Shown here: piece after piece, positions 13,701-40,990 of the stretch
How positions within the stretch are numbered: the stretch's first letter is position 1
How the letters are laid out: every line of letters begins with the position of its first letter
Assembly: GCF_020740795.1 (NCBI RefSeq)
Contig: NC_067301.1
Location: 3,534,001-3,598,000 of the forward strand
Length of the DNA: 64,000 nt
Reading direction: 5' to 3'
From: Apus apus
Lineage: Eukaryota; Chordata; Aves; Apodiformes; Apodidae
Notes under the pieces: model-generated
Seen by the model: only the letters and a program-made list of their open reading frames with translations
Told to the model about the DNA's origin: nothing
Databases searched by the model: none
Program-made: the position numbers and the translations under genes

Positions 13701-16379
13701 ACTCAGCACAGACCAGGCTTTAATGGTTTTGCTTGGTTGCTGAGGGAGGACAGACCACAAACCCTCTAGGTCCAGCACATTCTCCTGTTGAACCAAAAAA
13801 GCAGATCAAAAGAGGGTGAGAAACAAAACTTATCAATAGTTTCAAAGCAAAGATGTGCCACAGGTTCCAAGACAGGATATACTCAGGGGGTTAAGTACTG
13901 TAATCTGAATTAATTAGTACTTACAGCTCAGTGCCACCTGAGGGATTGAAGTCTCTGCTCAGACTCCAAGTCTGAGGTCTACACAATGCAGACAAAGTTT
14001 TCCCCATATGCTGAGGCAGCTGCAGAAACATCCTGACAGCCTGCCTTCACCTGCAGGGTCCATGTACATCCACACAGAACATGCACTTGATGGAATGCTT
14101 CATTAAATGCTGTCTTCTTACAAGTGGTGGGACACTTCACAGTGGCTCTATGTCAACCCTAGCATTTTGCACACCATTTCAGTTCTGTATCACAAGACCC
14201 TTGTACACTTCTCAAACTGCGGCAGACACTGCAACATCCATCTGCTCATTCTGCAAGATCAGCATCACACTCATTTTTCTTGACATGGTGGCACCAGGAG
14301 CCAAGTGAAAAATGTGCTGGCACAAGGGCACAAGATATTACAGGGATTTGCACAGGGATTGAGGATTAATCCTTCAAAATTCTCAAAGGTGTAACTCCAA
14401 AGCCTGCTGAAACAATTACACTTTCCAGTCTTCCTTCTGATATGCTCCTCAACCTTCTAATTCCTGACACATCAGCTAAAAGGGGAGCATTTCCCTGTCT
14501 CCCAGTATATATCTTTACTGGCAGTGCTACTAAGTTCAAACTATGATCCTCATTTACCTTCCTGTTTCTCCCCTCAGACAGTGCCTAAAGGCACATTTGC
14601 AACATAAAAATATCTTGCTGGCAGATACACTGAACATCATGCAGTTCTCTCCACTAGATTTAGGGCTTTCACAGAAAAAAAATAAAGAGCACCCAGAGAA
14701 TTAATGTACTTCAAAATGGACACTTTGACTGTTGAATAATTCCCTCTGTTAATCCTCTCCCCCTGCTTCCAATAAATTGTCACAGACACTCCCTTGGTGA
14801 CTAACAAAGCCCTTGGTATTAAGAAGTGCTGAAGCTTACTGGAGCTTTTCAGGGAAACTGGATAGTGGGTTCCTTCACTCCTTTGCTACTGAGCATCCTT
14901 AATCATAGCTTCTTAAAATACTGCTATTGATACCCATTTTATTTGCTACGGTATACAAAAAGCATTAAATTGTGAAGGAATGAATTAGAGAGAAGCCAAA
15001 AGATGGATAAAACAGTGGCAGTTAGATGATAATAAAACAATACAACATAAGAGGGAGGAAAACCTCCCAGAAGGCATGGCTGGGTATTCTGAAAGCATAC
15101 ATTCACCCAGGTTACCAGGCCAAGAATACTAAGATTCCTTGTAACTGCCCAGACTTTGTAATTAGGGTTCAAACAGGCTGCAGATACCAGAGACATTTCC
15201 ATCTTACAGCTTTGACTAATAGTGTGTTCAGGCAAAACCAAGACTCCAGGCAAAGTGAAATACAACTCCATTGACATCATGCACAGTTATTTTCCAAGGC
15301 CGGTGCTTCAATTTATTCCATAATTTCTCTCCCATACACATGTTCCCTAGTGCAATAAAAAAAATCAGCCTTACAGCTATAGTGAGAGACAAGAGTGTTC
15401 AAAAGCTAAGCAACAACTTTGCAGAGCATGTTTCTTTCTGGTGACATTGCCACAGGTAAGGACGTTCGACAAATACTTAAAGAACTAACGAATAATGAAA
15501 TGAAATTGCAACTGGAGACAGAAACTGAAAATACCCAACAAAATAATCCAGAGTAAAAGAATGAGTAACAAGATCAACTGCTGGAATCTTTTTTGGTCTT
15601 TCACTTTGACAATTGTACTTCTTAGTTACCTAAATATGCTTTGGTATAAGGAAAAGCACACAACTTTAATAATACTAAATAAAATCCTGTCCTGGATATA
15701 ACTTATACATGACAAGTGTTCTCTGCTTACTGACTGCTGTTTTTTATAGTGCCTCTTCCTCCTTCTGCAGAGTAAAGAAAGATTAGCCTAACCCTTCCTA
15801 CTATTCCTCCATCCAGAAAGTGGATTTGAACAATATTTATTGGGAAGACTCATTTTGCTTACATTCTGTCAGAAACCTACACTGCATCAGCATTCACTGG
15901 TACATCTGTCAGGAGCCATGTGTGACCATACAGTTTGCAAAATTAATGCAGATAAATGTTTTTTGTCAGATCCCTTCACTTGTTTTTTTTTTTTTAGAGA
16001 AGAGAATGGGGAAAGGGTGGAGACTAGGAACAGGGCAGGGAAGTGGATCCTTTATGTATACAGAAGTAGTTCATTTTACAGGGCCATGTTACCATTTCTA
16101 CGAAGAAATAAACAACAAAAAATAGCCTGGCTAAATCATTCCCTCAGGATTTGTGGTTTGCATTACGTTATCTTTTGCTCCAGTTTGTTTTTGCAAAGTC
16201 AATACCATGAGAAAAATCAGGCTTAATTACCTTGCATTAAAGAACAAAACAAAGTAGAACAGTAGTTTGCAAAGAATGACTTGTACACAGAGGACACCTG
16301 AAAGGCTCTTCCCCCGGTATCAAACATCAGTCTGACATGAGTGAAAAATTACTCTGGAAAAAAGACCCAGTACAAACAC
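10794..16379. other. Flank beyond the 3' end of RERE, middle part
   Basis: This is AT-rich intergenic-type sequence. Many short open frames exist, but none has a recognisable family, a start context or a splice pattern that would support a gene. No CR1 or other repeat copy was recognised. Confidence 0.6.
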
Positions 16380-16399
16380 CAGCAAGGTTTTCTTAAGCT

Positions 16400-16960
16400 T
16401 ACCTGCCACATAGGAGAGCAAGGGAGGAAAAACTTCCAGGACTTTCAAGGCGGGAGCAGCAAAGACATGTGGAGGAGTGAGTACCTGTGACAGGAACATG
16501 GACGGAACTCAGCAAAGGGAACAAGCCCCTGGGTTGCAAGGGTCTTGGCTGCCTCAGGGTCCAAAGGATACTTGCAGGAGGAACACAAGAGGGACCCAGC
16601 TCCTTTGGGGACCAAGGGACATGACCCGGAGGGGCAGAGGGGAAGCTGGCCCCCTTTGGGAGGGGACAGGTGACAGCACACCTGAGGCCTGCGCTTCCCT
16701 CCGCAAGCAAACAGACCTGGCTGCTCTCAGAGGAGAGCCTGTGCCTCAAGAATCCCTCCAACCACCTTCCTGTCACCCATTTTCCCTTCACAACAGGAGA
16801 AAAAGCTCTTACCTGCACTCCTCCATGCTGCCTGCCTCAAGGGGAGTCGCTCAAGGCAGCTGCTGGAACCGTTTGGGGCCAGGTGCTGCCGGGCTTCAAC
16901 TGCCTTCCCGCCCTAACGAGCTGCAGCTGCTTTCCCGCCTTCCCGCCCTAACGAGCCCCC
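16400..16960 (-). promoter_or_regulatory. GC-rich promoter-like patch with minus-strand splice donors
   Basis: Against an AT-rich background this patch is GC-rich. It contains two GC boxes (GGGCGG on the minus strand) inside a 19-bp direct repeat, plus three TTCCCGCC cores, one of them (TTTCCCGCC at 16931-16939) of E2F type. On the minus strand it then offers two near-consensus donors, CAG|GTAAGA with exon end 16813 and CAG|GTAAGC with exon end 16403. That layout suits a promoter and alternative first exons of an unannotated, probably noncoding, minus-strand transcript starting near 16850. No transcript evidence is available. Confidence 0.35.
16902..16955. repeat. 19-bp exact direct repeat
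   Basis: The sequence gccttcccgccctaacgag occurs at 16902-16920 and again at 16937-16955, identical in all 19 positions. Each copy holds one GC box and one TTCCCGCC core, so the duplication doubled a promoter-type motif pair. Confidence 0.9.
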
Positions 16961-18519
16961 TCCCACCCAGCTGGGCCTCCTCAGCCCCAAAGCCTCACAC
17001 CACCCCTGCCCCGAAGAAAACCAACTGTCTTCTTCAATTCACATGCAGTTGATAAAAATCCTCTTTGTCCTTGTCCCTGCGGAGTTTCATCATTTAAAGC
17101 ACAACCCAGAACCTGTACCAAGAACGGGAGGGCAGCCTAAACCCATTCAAGTTGTACCTTAAGTAATTAAAAAACCAAAAGAAATGTCAAAATAAATACC
17201 AGAGCTCATGTTCAAGCCAGCCTCAGAAAAAGCACTTTCAGAAGCTATTTCCAGTAGACAAGAACTGACCTTCCCCTTACAAAATGCCACAGGGTATAAA
17301 TAGAGCAGGCTCTTCAAATATGCAGCTCCAAACTCCCGTGCAATTTGTCATGAATACTTCTCCATCTGCTTCAAGCACACTCAAACAACAGGGCTCGCTT
17401 TTATCCCTATACTCAGACCACTAATTAGCTTGAACTGGAGTCAAAATACCTCACTATTTCTGAAAAATCACAGATCAAAACCAAAGCAGAACCAGATCAA
17501 GAATGCAGCCTTCCTGTCTCCCTTTTGACCAAACATTTATTCTCTGAAGATACCGGCCACTTCTTTCTGTGGCATCACAACATTTTCCAAAGTTTTGGAG
17601 ACACTGAGTATCGTGAACTGCAAATATGCAGCACCCAAACAGCCAGCTCACACAAACACATTACAATCCCTGATAGATGGAAGACAGGGAGCCATTACAA
17701 ATGTACACAAACATGTAACTTTATGCAATGTGAAAGCAAATTTTAGCTTTTCTGCAGGCAATGAATAGATAATGAGTTACTGTGGATCTTTCTCTCGGCA
17801 ATTATCATCCCTTTGGAATGCATCTCTTTCCAGCTCTTTATCAGTTGTGTACTAGATGACTCTACTGGCACAGAGTAACATCTCTTAGAAAATAACATCT
17901 CTGCTACAGCGACAGTGTACTTACCTAATTTCAGGCTTACACTTCATGAGTCATTAGGCCTCATTTTCCCTTGCACATTTTCTGAACACCTTTGGTCCAC
18001 AGGTAAATTTAAAACAAGATGATGACATGCATGATGTTCCTGCTCCGTTGAAACTAGAGGGATTGACCTCTCTGCTTTATCAGCTCTTGCTTTGGCTGAC
18101 ACAATGCAAGCTTCTGCACACACCATTTTAACTGCTTGTTTGTGCTCAGGCAGATGAGTGGCTACAATATATTACCACTGTACACAGAAAGCCCCTGAAG
18201 TCATGACAGCCAAAACATCCTGACATATTCCTTATGGATTTGACTGCTTAACTTACAGAAAACCATGCCAAAGTTAAGCATTATGATCCTAAATGTGCCT
18301 TGGGCAGGCAGAATATCCTCTGAAACTGGACATGATGATGGTGTTTTGTGTACTGTATATTAAAAATGAAATTACCTCAAAGAAAGAAAAAAGAAAGACA
18401 AGACAGCTTTGAAACAGACAAGACAGCTCTGCTGGCATCCCAGATTATATCCCAGCCAATAATTCTGTTCCCACTAACAACAATCAACAGACACATTTCG
18501 CTTGCAGGCAAAACCTGGC
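16961..18519. other. Spacer between promoter-like patch and RERE poly(A) site
   Basis: This is AT-rich sequence with no recognised gene. A consensus-type minus-strand donor (TAG|GTAAGTAC) sits near 17926, which could belong to an unannotated transcript or be chance. Confidence 0.5.
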
Positions 18520-21500
18520 TGCTGTAGTGTAGCTTGGTTTTATTTATGTCCACAAATATTTCAAAAAAATTACAAAATACTCAAATGGAGAGAACACAGA
18601 AGTCACGATTTCTGGGTTTCTACTCTGTTTACACTGTGTTATCCCATGGCAAACTACTCATATATACATTAAGCTTCAAGATATATATAAATGTAGCAGT
18701 CAGAATGTACACTCTGCTTTAACGGTGCAGTGAAACAAGCTCAACCATGACGACATAGAACAAGAGAGACGTTTCAGAAACATTAAAGCAAACCTAAAAA
18801 GTAAACTTTCAAAACAGAGGAAAAATAAAGAGAGATTTCTTAATGAAAACGAAAAGGTCTGGGTTATTTTGACAGGGCATCGAACACCAAGATGGCTTCA
18901 GAAACCACTGCATGTAAAGTTGTAGTTAATCATTGGTCTAAAATGGAAGAATTTCAGTGCTTATTTGCTGAATGATGTGAACAAAAAAACTACCACATAT
19001 TACCAGAATGCTCTTCCAAGGAAAAAAAAGAAAAAGAGATCAGTGAATAGCTTTTGAATAGACTGCAAACTTCAGCTGAAAAACAAAATACAGAGAGAAG
19101 ACCATGGGAGGCAATTAGTTCGTGGGTTTTTTTAAGAACTGTAACTAGAAATAATAGCAAAAGAGAAGGATCAGAAGAAATGGTTGAAGTGGCTGAACTC
19201 CCCCAAATCCCACAAGGTAAAAACGGGGGGGAGAGGGGGTTAAGTGAAATGTGCCTAATGAGACCTTGTAAGAAAACTGAGGCACTCTCTCTGCTGAGCA
19301 GACTGATCTTACTAGCTACTCCACTGGTACCAGTAGTAAAACTCAGTACTCAGAAGAAAATAATTTCACCTGATCACTGCAGACAGCAACTGAAGGCATT
19401 GACTGAAGAAGACTTTACCATCCTCGATTCTAGATTGACTTGATGTTTTCCAAATCTCAGAAACACTAGCTGTTCCTCCTAACACCTTCCCAGAGTGCAA
19501 AAATAGCAGATGGAACTGATTAAACGCTACCGCAGCTCTTTAGCACCGAGAGATCTGGAATGAAGGACAGAAAAAAAGATCAACATCACCTGAAATAGCC
19601 CTCCTCTCTTCCTGATACACTCTTAAGTGGGCCTAGAATGCCCCAATACGTATTTTTAATTGGTAAATTGATGTTACTCATTGTGTGATGATAATCTTTC
19701 GGCACTGGTTTTGAGACCCACGAGGCGGAAGAAGCGCGGGGCAGGCCGGGCCTTCCACCTGAAGGTATGATTAACTACAAGTTTATCAGACATGGCTCAG
19801 TACAGTCCTGTGACACAACCATCACACTGAACAGTCTACAACAGCAGAGAGAGAGCACTTGTGAGTTGAGAGTGGGGAGAAGTTATGCACCAGCAGGAAA
19901 AAACAGCCAGCAGATTCAGATGTCCATTGGTTGCATCACCCTCTGCTCTGGCAAACAAAACCCATGGCAAAACAGTGAAAAACAAAAATTCTGCCTAGAC
20001 AGGAAGCAGAGCTGTCTCCAGAATAATGTCCACTGGCCTTCTGTGTATTCCTCTCCTTTTACCATCCACATGGGAACTAGCCAACAGGAGTTTTTCCTGC
20101 ATGGACCTGTTGTGAGTCAGTAAATGTTACTGTCCCTATATATCCTGTTAATCCCAAAACAGTAAGTTCCTGAGATACAGAACACTGGTGGCAATTAAAA
20201 AATATTTTCCTTATAAAACCAAAAGTAAAAGAGTCAGAGAGAAAAACAGACTGGTCTTTGCAAAACAACTTTAAGAACACTGAGTTGCCTATTCACTTTT
20301 CTTAAGAGCATATCAAAGATAAGAGGCCAGAAAGAGCACGTCCTCCAAAAATATGCACATGCATACAAAATTCTGGCTGTACTAGCTTGAGCCATGGAAC
20401 ATTTTTAAAAAGAGATTTTTAGAACAGATTATTTCTTTGAACCTTTGCCTAAAGTCTAAAACCAATGTAGTTAAAGATTAAAAGTTCCAAAAGGTAACAG
20501 GAAAGAAGTTTATTATGGCCACACTGAAAATTAACCCTTGAAGTAGGCATCAAAAGGGTAAGCTAGTTCCAAGGGACACCTGTACTGCTGAGAAACCCAA
20601 CTCAACAGAAATCATCTGCAGAACAGAGAGATGTAACATGAACAACAAAGAAAACCAAACAAACCAAAAAATCAAGAACAGAAACAGTCATTTGCAACAT
20701 TATCCCTGCAGCTCCCTTTAATGCTTATTTTGTTGATATCAAACCAAATGTCAAGCTTTTACCCATTTGAAATTATTGATACCCATCATTCCCTTTAATT
20801 AAAGGGATAATTATATATATATATTTTATTAAAAAATCAACTCTGTATTCTGTCAATACCAGGTAGGAATTCACAATTTGTGATGTTACTGAAAATCAAG
20901 ATAAACGTTTCTGGAGTTTTGTTTTGTTTCTTCCCTCTACCCAAAAAAAGTTATTTACAGACTTAAAAAGCCATGCTGCAGAACTGAGCTCTCTTTAAAA
21001 TTATGAAGATTTCCTACAATGTATTAAAATAAAAGTAGATTTTTATTATTATAGCACTTGGATTCAGAGCTTGTTATGTCACCTACTTGCAATCCTTGTT
21101 TTTTTTTAAATAGCTATAGATGCATTGAGTGTCTCTTCACGCACAGTGACTTGTGTTGTGAACCTGATTCTAGCACCTACTCAAAACAAACTAGTAAGAA
21201 GAAAAAAAACCAAGATTGCAGGAAGTTCTCTGAATATTCCACACAGTCCTGTTATTTTCAATAGGCTTCTGAATACGTTGTCATGCAGGGAGACCCACAC
21301 CAGTCTTGAGAAATCTTCTCTACAAATGAACACTATGCTGATAAGTCTCTACTTGTTGGGTGGTTGTTTCTGTTTTAAATATATAAAGAAATCTTTATAA
21401 GATATTCTTTTCCTTTTGTAGCTCTTATTGTATGTAAAAATGTTCCACTCCTTCCCAAGGACTGGGGTTTCCATAGCCAGCATTACAAATAAATAATTTA
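18520..21500 (-). other. RERE: RERE 3' UTR
   Basis: About 3 kb of AT-rich sequence lies between the stop codon and the best polyadenylation signal. It has no credible coding frame. It contains several T/A runs, including a short TA repeat near 20815-20830, extra AATAAA hexamers on the minus strand (for example near 20510 and 21043) and one odd CpG-rich spot at about 19715-19760. The extent is inferred from the poly(A) signal and not from transcript data. Confidence 0.7.
18539..18544 (-). terminator. RERE: RERE polyadenylation signal AATAAA (distal)
   Basis: The minus strand reads AATAAA here. About 40-60 nt further downstream it becomes T/G-rich (TGTGTCTGTTGATTGTTGTT), as expected of a cleavage-stimulation element. 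Cleavage would fall near 18520-18525. The combination is better formed than the other AATAAA hexamers in the 3' UTR, so I take it as the main site. Use of nearer sites is possible. Confidence 0.6.
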
Positions 21501-21534
21501 TTACAACTGTTTGTCGCCTTCTTTCTTCAGTCGA
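21501..21534 (-). CDS. RERE: RERE terminal coding exon, SRLKKEGDKQL then stop
   Basis: The last exon contributes 34 coding nt: one base of the split Ser codon, then RLKKEGDKQL and a TAA stop at 21503-21501. The acceptor is ttctcttgcag. The C-terminal residues are identical to the remembered mammalian RERE C-terminus, which fixes the gene identity and the end of the frame. The exon continues into the long 3' UTR. The stop codon overlaps an AATAAA hexamer at 21502-21497. Confidence 0.95.
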
Positions 21535-22837
<1,303 letters not shown>

Positions 22838-22958
22838 TCATTTTTTTTAAAACAAACCAACCAGCCTTTGGTTGTAACCAACTTCCCTCCCAAGAAATGC
22901 TAAGACCCAGAGAAAAGAGGACAGTTCAGATCAAGAGCCATCATTTGTGGAAGGATCA

Positions 22959-26567
<3,609 letters not shown>

Positions 26568-26790
26568 CGCAGCTCTTTCTGCTTCTCTTTCACGCTCACG
26601 CTCCCTCTCTCTTTCCTTCTCCTTTTCCTTTTCTCTTTCCCTCTCCTCTCTGGCTTTCTGCTCTGCTTCTCTTTTGGCCTTTTCAATGGCCTCTTCTCTC
26701 TTCTTGGCCAGTTTTGATCCTGCCAGAGGCATGAAGTACAAGTCTGCTCTTGAGCATGAATTGTAGCCACGATCCAGGTGCTTATAGAAC
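26568..26790 (-). CDS. RERE: RERE exon: [12 protein letters not shown] and Arg-Glu repeat helix
   Basis: This 223-nt exon encodes 74 residues. [24 protein letters not shown].. is a signature segment of atrophins. It is followed by a charged helix ([20 protein letters not shown]) and uninterrupted [24 protein letters not shown]. The Arg-Glu run gives the gene its name and is predicted to form a long single helix or coiled coil. The acceptor is tttttctttcag and the donor GTAGGT after GCTGCG. The next exon starts in phase 0 after a NAGNAG acceptor. The purine-rich repeat is a possible site of slippage-driven length variation. Confidence 0.96.
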
Positions 26791-27170
26791 CTGAAAGAAA
26801 AACCAGAAAGAGATTAGCCCAGGAAAGATGCAAGAGTCTGGGATTTAAGAACTGTAAGTAAAAAAAACCAAAACCCAAAACACTACAATAACACTACCAG
26901 CTTCCCTGAAAGCCATAAGAAAATTAATTGTACTGTATTACTTTACAGATGAGTATAAAACCCCTCTCACAAACTGTGATGCCCCCTCTGAATATGCTGG
27001 TTGAAACAGCACACTTCCAGAAAAACAGACCAAAATGATACTAGAAAGACAGGCTGAGAAGATGAACATCCACTCAGCTCCCACAGGAGCTCCCTTGTCA
27101 GCTTTTGGGAAAGCCCTGCTACACAGAAAACCAGAGCACATGAAGGAAGCACTGCTGGTGACCTCCATAC
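26791..27170 (-). other. RERE intron (380 bp)
   Basis: This short intron runs from GTATGG to ttctttcag. Nothing further was seen. Confidence 0.85.
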
Positions 27171-28555
27171 CTGGCAGATTGACTAGCATGACTTGGTGTA
27201 TCCACCACAGTAGGTTCTGGCGATGGACTTCTGGGTGGAGGGGGAGGGCTTTCTGGTTCCTCAGCTTCATCTGGGACTTCTTCTTTGATTTGAATAGGTG
27301 GCAGCGTGCAGGCTGTCACCACTGGCACATTCCCACTAGAAGGTGCTGACGTGGAGATGGAAGTCTGAAGTGGGATGCCAGGCACAGTGGGCGGCGTGGA
27401 AGTGGAGGGGCAGGAAGGAGGGGTGATGGAAGGTGGGCCTCCTGGGACAAACGGATGCTGCGAAAAGGGGGGCTGGGAGGATACCTGATGGAGTCCGGAT
27501 GGGGGGTGGTTAGCAGGGGGGGGAAGGCTCTGACTCTGTGTCAGTACTGGAGGCTGGGCTTGTGAAGACTGCAGTGGTTGGCTTTGAGGCATGAGCTGCA
27601 GAGGAGGAGGGTGTGCGGATGGAGGGTGATGAGTTGAGAGGGAGCTCAGAGGCTTTAAAGCAGGTGGTGGAGGCAAGTTGGAGTTCATTGAGAACGGGGA
27701 AGGGCCGGAGAGATGAGGAGGATGCTTGTGGGATGGAGCAGTGGGGAGCTGAGGGATCGGGGTAGTAGGGGGAGGTTTGATATGAGGCATTGCCATGGGG
27801 GCAGGGGGCAGGGGCTGCTCCCGTGGAGGCTGGGCCTGCTGCAGCGAGGTGGAGGTGGGCAGGACAGGCTGCGTTCCCTGAACCTGCAGAGCAGAGTGAG
27901 AATGAGAGGGTGCCTGTGTCTGAAGGGGAACCTGAGACTGAGATGACTGAGTGGGGAGGGAAAACGGCTGGGAAGGTACAGGATGAGGCAGGAGGGGCTG
28001 AGCCTGCAGGCTGTGAGGGGCAGGCTGGGCCTGGCTGTGGAGGGGAGGCTGGGAGAGGGGCTGGGAGGAGGCCGGGGAGGGCTGGCTCTGCGGCACGTTC
28101 AGGGGCTGCAGGGGCGGGTGGGGCGATGGCAGCCTCTGCAGGTGCAAAGCAGGGGCCTGCTGGATGTGGGAATGAGGAGGGGGTGGTGCGGGGGCCTGGG
28201 GCTGGCTGGAAGGTTGGGATGCTGATGGTGAGACCTGTGGTGGTGCTGAAGGAGCACTGGACACTGCTGGCAGCGATGCTGGTAACTGGGCTGACACCGG
28301 CGGTGTGGGAGGAGCAGCCTGGCCAGAGCCTCCCTGTGGCTGCAGGACTTGGGGCTGTGCCTGCAGCACTTGCTGTTGAGCAGAGGAATCTGAGTCACTC
28401 TCATTGTCCTGAGGGCTAGGGATGCTGGGTGAGGTGCTCCGGTTATCCTGGTCAATGTCCTTAGGATCACTGCTCCCTTCATCATTGACACTGCGGCTGT
28501 CGGAGCTCTCACCCTCGCCCTCGCCCTCTGAGGGAGAGTTAGGCCTGCTGATCTC
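27171..28555 (-). CDS. RERE: RERE large exon: acidic/Ser, Gln and Pro-rich region
   Basis: This 1,385-nt exon is the largest and encodes 461 residues. It opens with [17 protein letters not shown] and an acidic, Ser-rich block ([20 protein letters not shown]), then a long low-complexity Pro, Gln, Ser and His region (for example [19 protein letters not shown] and [14 protein letters not shown]). It ends in the conserved atrophin segment [20 protein letters not shown]...[12 protein letters not shown]. Such regions are disordered interaction surfaces in atrophins. The middle of the exon is the fastest-evolving part of the protein compared with remembered human RERE. It enters in phase 0 (ctgcag) and leaves in phase 2 at GTATGG. 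The plus-strand open frames over this exon are composition shadows. Confidence 0.95.
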
Positions 28556-29468
28556 CTGCAGGGAGAGAGGGAAGAATAACCATCCTGCACGAGAAAACTG
28601 CACAAAGAACATTACCAACGTGCCACAGGATGCAACCTGTCACACGTGGTGTGAAACACAAGTGCAAGAACCACTCCTTGAACCTCAAAGGACTTAAAAC
28701 AGCAGAGGGAACACAAATATCCAAAGTGCAGGCACGAAGATGATGGAGCCAGGCTTGTTTCAGGAGAGACCAATGGCAATGGACACAAACTGAAATGCAG
28801 GAGGTTCTGCCTAAACACAACACTTTTTCATTATGAGGGTGACCAAGCAGTGGAACAGGCTGCCCAGACAGGCTGTGGACTCTCCATCTTTGGAGATATT
28901 CTAAAACCACCTGGGTATGTCCCGGGCAGCCAGCTTTAGATTGCCTTGCTTGAGCAGAGGGGATGGACTAGGTGACCCCCAGGTCTCTTCCAACCTCCAC
29001 CCTTCTGTGATTCTGTACTGTGAAAAGTTCAGTGCCAACATTTCCAAATCATGTACAGAGAATCAAGCTGGTCAGCTACACTGAGCTGAAAAGACATCCT
29101 GAAAGCATTTCAATTGAGCTTTGATACCATTAAGAGGACAGTGGTGGTGGTCTAGCTTGTTCCAGAAAAACACATTTCAGTTAAAAAAAATGGAGGCTGG
29201 GGGTGAAAAATTCTCCAAGTATACTCCTATAGGGCTGATACTGACATTAAAGCAAACAAAAAAAAGACTGCTGGACCTGCCCTGTATCATTCCACTGTTT
29301 TTCAGCAGAAGGAACACACTGTAACATCAGTTGCTTTCCAGCCACAGATTAAGTTTCAATTTGCTGTGGCTTAAATCAATTTCATGTTTTTGGTTTGTTA
29401 CTGCATTTTCACCTCCTCCCACTCTCAAACCATCCTCCCAAGAGAAAACATTCCTCTGAGGGACTCAC
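28556..29468 (-). other. RERE intron carrying a CR1 copy (0.9 kb)
   Basis: About 280 of the 913 bp of this intron are the CR1 fragment at 28736-29016. The remainder shows no other feature. Confidence 0.85.
28736..29016 (+). repeat. CR1 LINE 3' fragment
   Basis: The plus strand carries the familiar 3' part of a chicken-repeat-1 element: a 'gatggagccaggct' start, 'ggtgaccaagcagtggaaca' in the middle, and an end at 'cttccaacctccacccttct' followed by the gtgattctgt tail. It is 5' truncated, as most CR1 copies are. It sits in the 913-bp RERE intron between exons 29469 and 28555, in antisense orientation to RERE. Confidence 0.92.
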
Positions 29469-29582
29469 TTGAGTTTTGGACTTTTTGGCATTGGACCTGT
29501 CGGGTTCCTCTGTGTCCGATGCTGCCTTTTCCCTCTGCCTCTTGGAGTTCTTGAGAGGAGAAGATACCTCTTCTTTTATCTT
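29469..29582 (-). CDS. RERE: RERE exon: [11 protein letters not shown] basic segment
   Basis: This 114-nt, phase-0 exon encodes 38 residues from [19 protein letters not shown] to AKKSKTQ. IKEE fits the consensus sumoylation motif (psi-K-x-E), and the KRQREK and KKSK clusters resemble nuclear-localisation signals (inference). The donor GTGAGT is full consensus. Human RERE as remembered has VKEEASSPLKSNKRQREK here, so the position is conserved with modest substitutions. Confidence 0.94.
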
Positions 29583-40746
<11,164 letters not shown>

Positions 40747-40990
40747 CACAGAATCACAGAATGTATGGGGTTGGAAGGGACCTTTAAAAATCATCTAGAC
40801 CAGCCCTCCCTGTGCAGTGCACAGGGACCTTTTAAACTTGATCAGGCTGCTCAGAGCCTGGTCAAGCCTGACCTTGAATGTTTCCAGGGATGGGGCCTCC
40901 ACCACCTCTCTGAGCTACCTGTGCCAGTGCTTCACCACCCTCATGGTAAAGAACTTCTTCCTGATATGCAATCTGAATCCAGTTTAAGTC
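40747..40990 (-). repeat. CR1 LINE 3' fragment
   Basis: The plus strand begins with the reverse-complemented CR1 tail (cacagaatcacagaatg), then 'ggttggaagggacctttaaa', a Cys/Pro-coding spacer, and 'cttcaccaccctcatggtaa'. The element therefore lies on the minus strand and is 5' truncated near 40990. It is in the long upstream RERE intron. Confidence 0.92.

Noticed and set aside
16477..17052. 191-codon plus-strand open frame across the GC-rich patch
   Set aside because: The sequence looks like composition noise (Pro, Ser, Arg) and resembles no family. The patch is better read as regulatory.
1..18520. Possible SLC45A1 exons, expected from mammalian synteny
   Set aside because: No transmembrane transporter-like frame was recognised on either strand. 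The gene may lie beyond the window or elsewhere.
27790..28419. Long plus-strand open frame opposite the large RERE exon
   Set aside because: It is a shadow of the Pro/Gln-rich minus-strand coding sequence, with a Gly/Ala/Glu composition expected from its complement.
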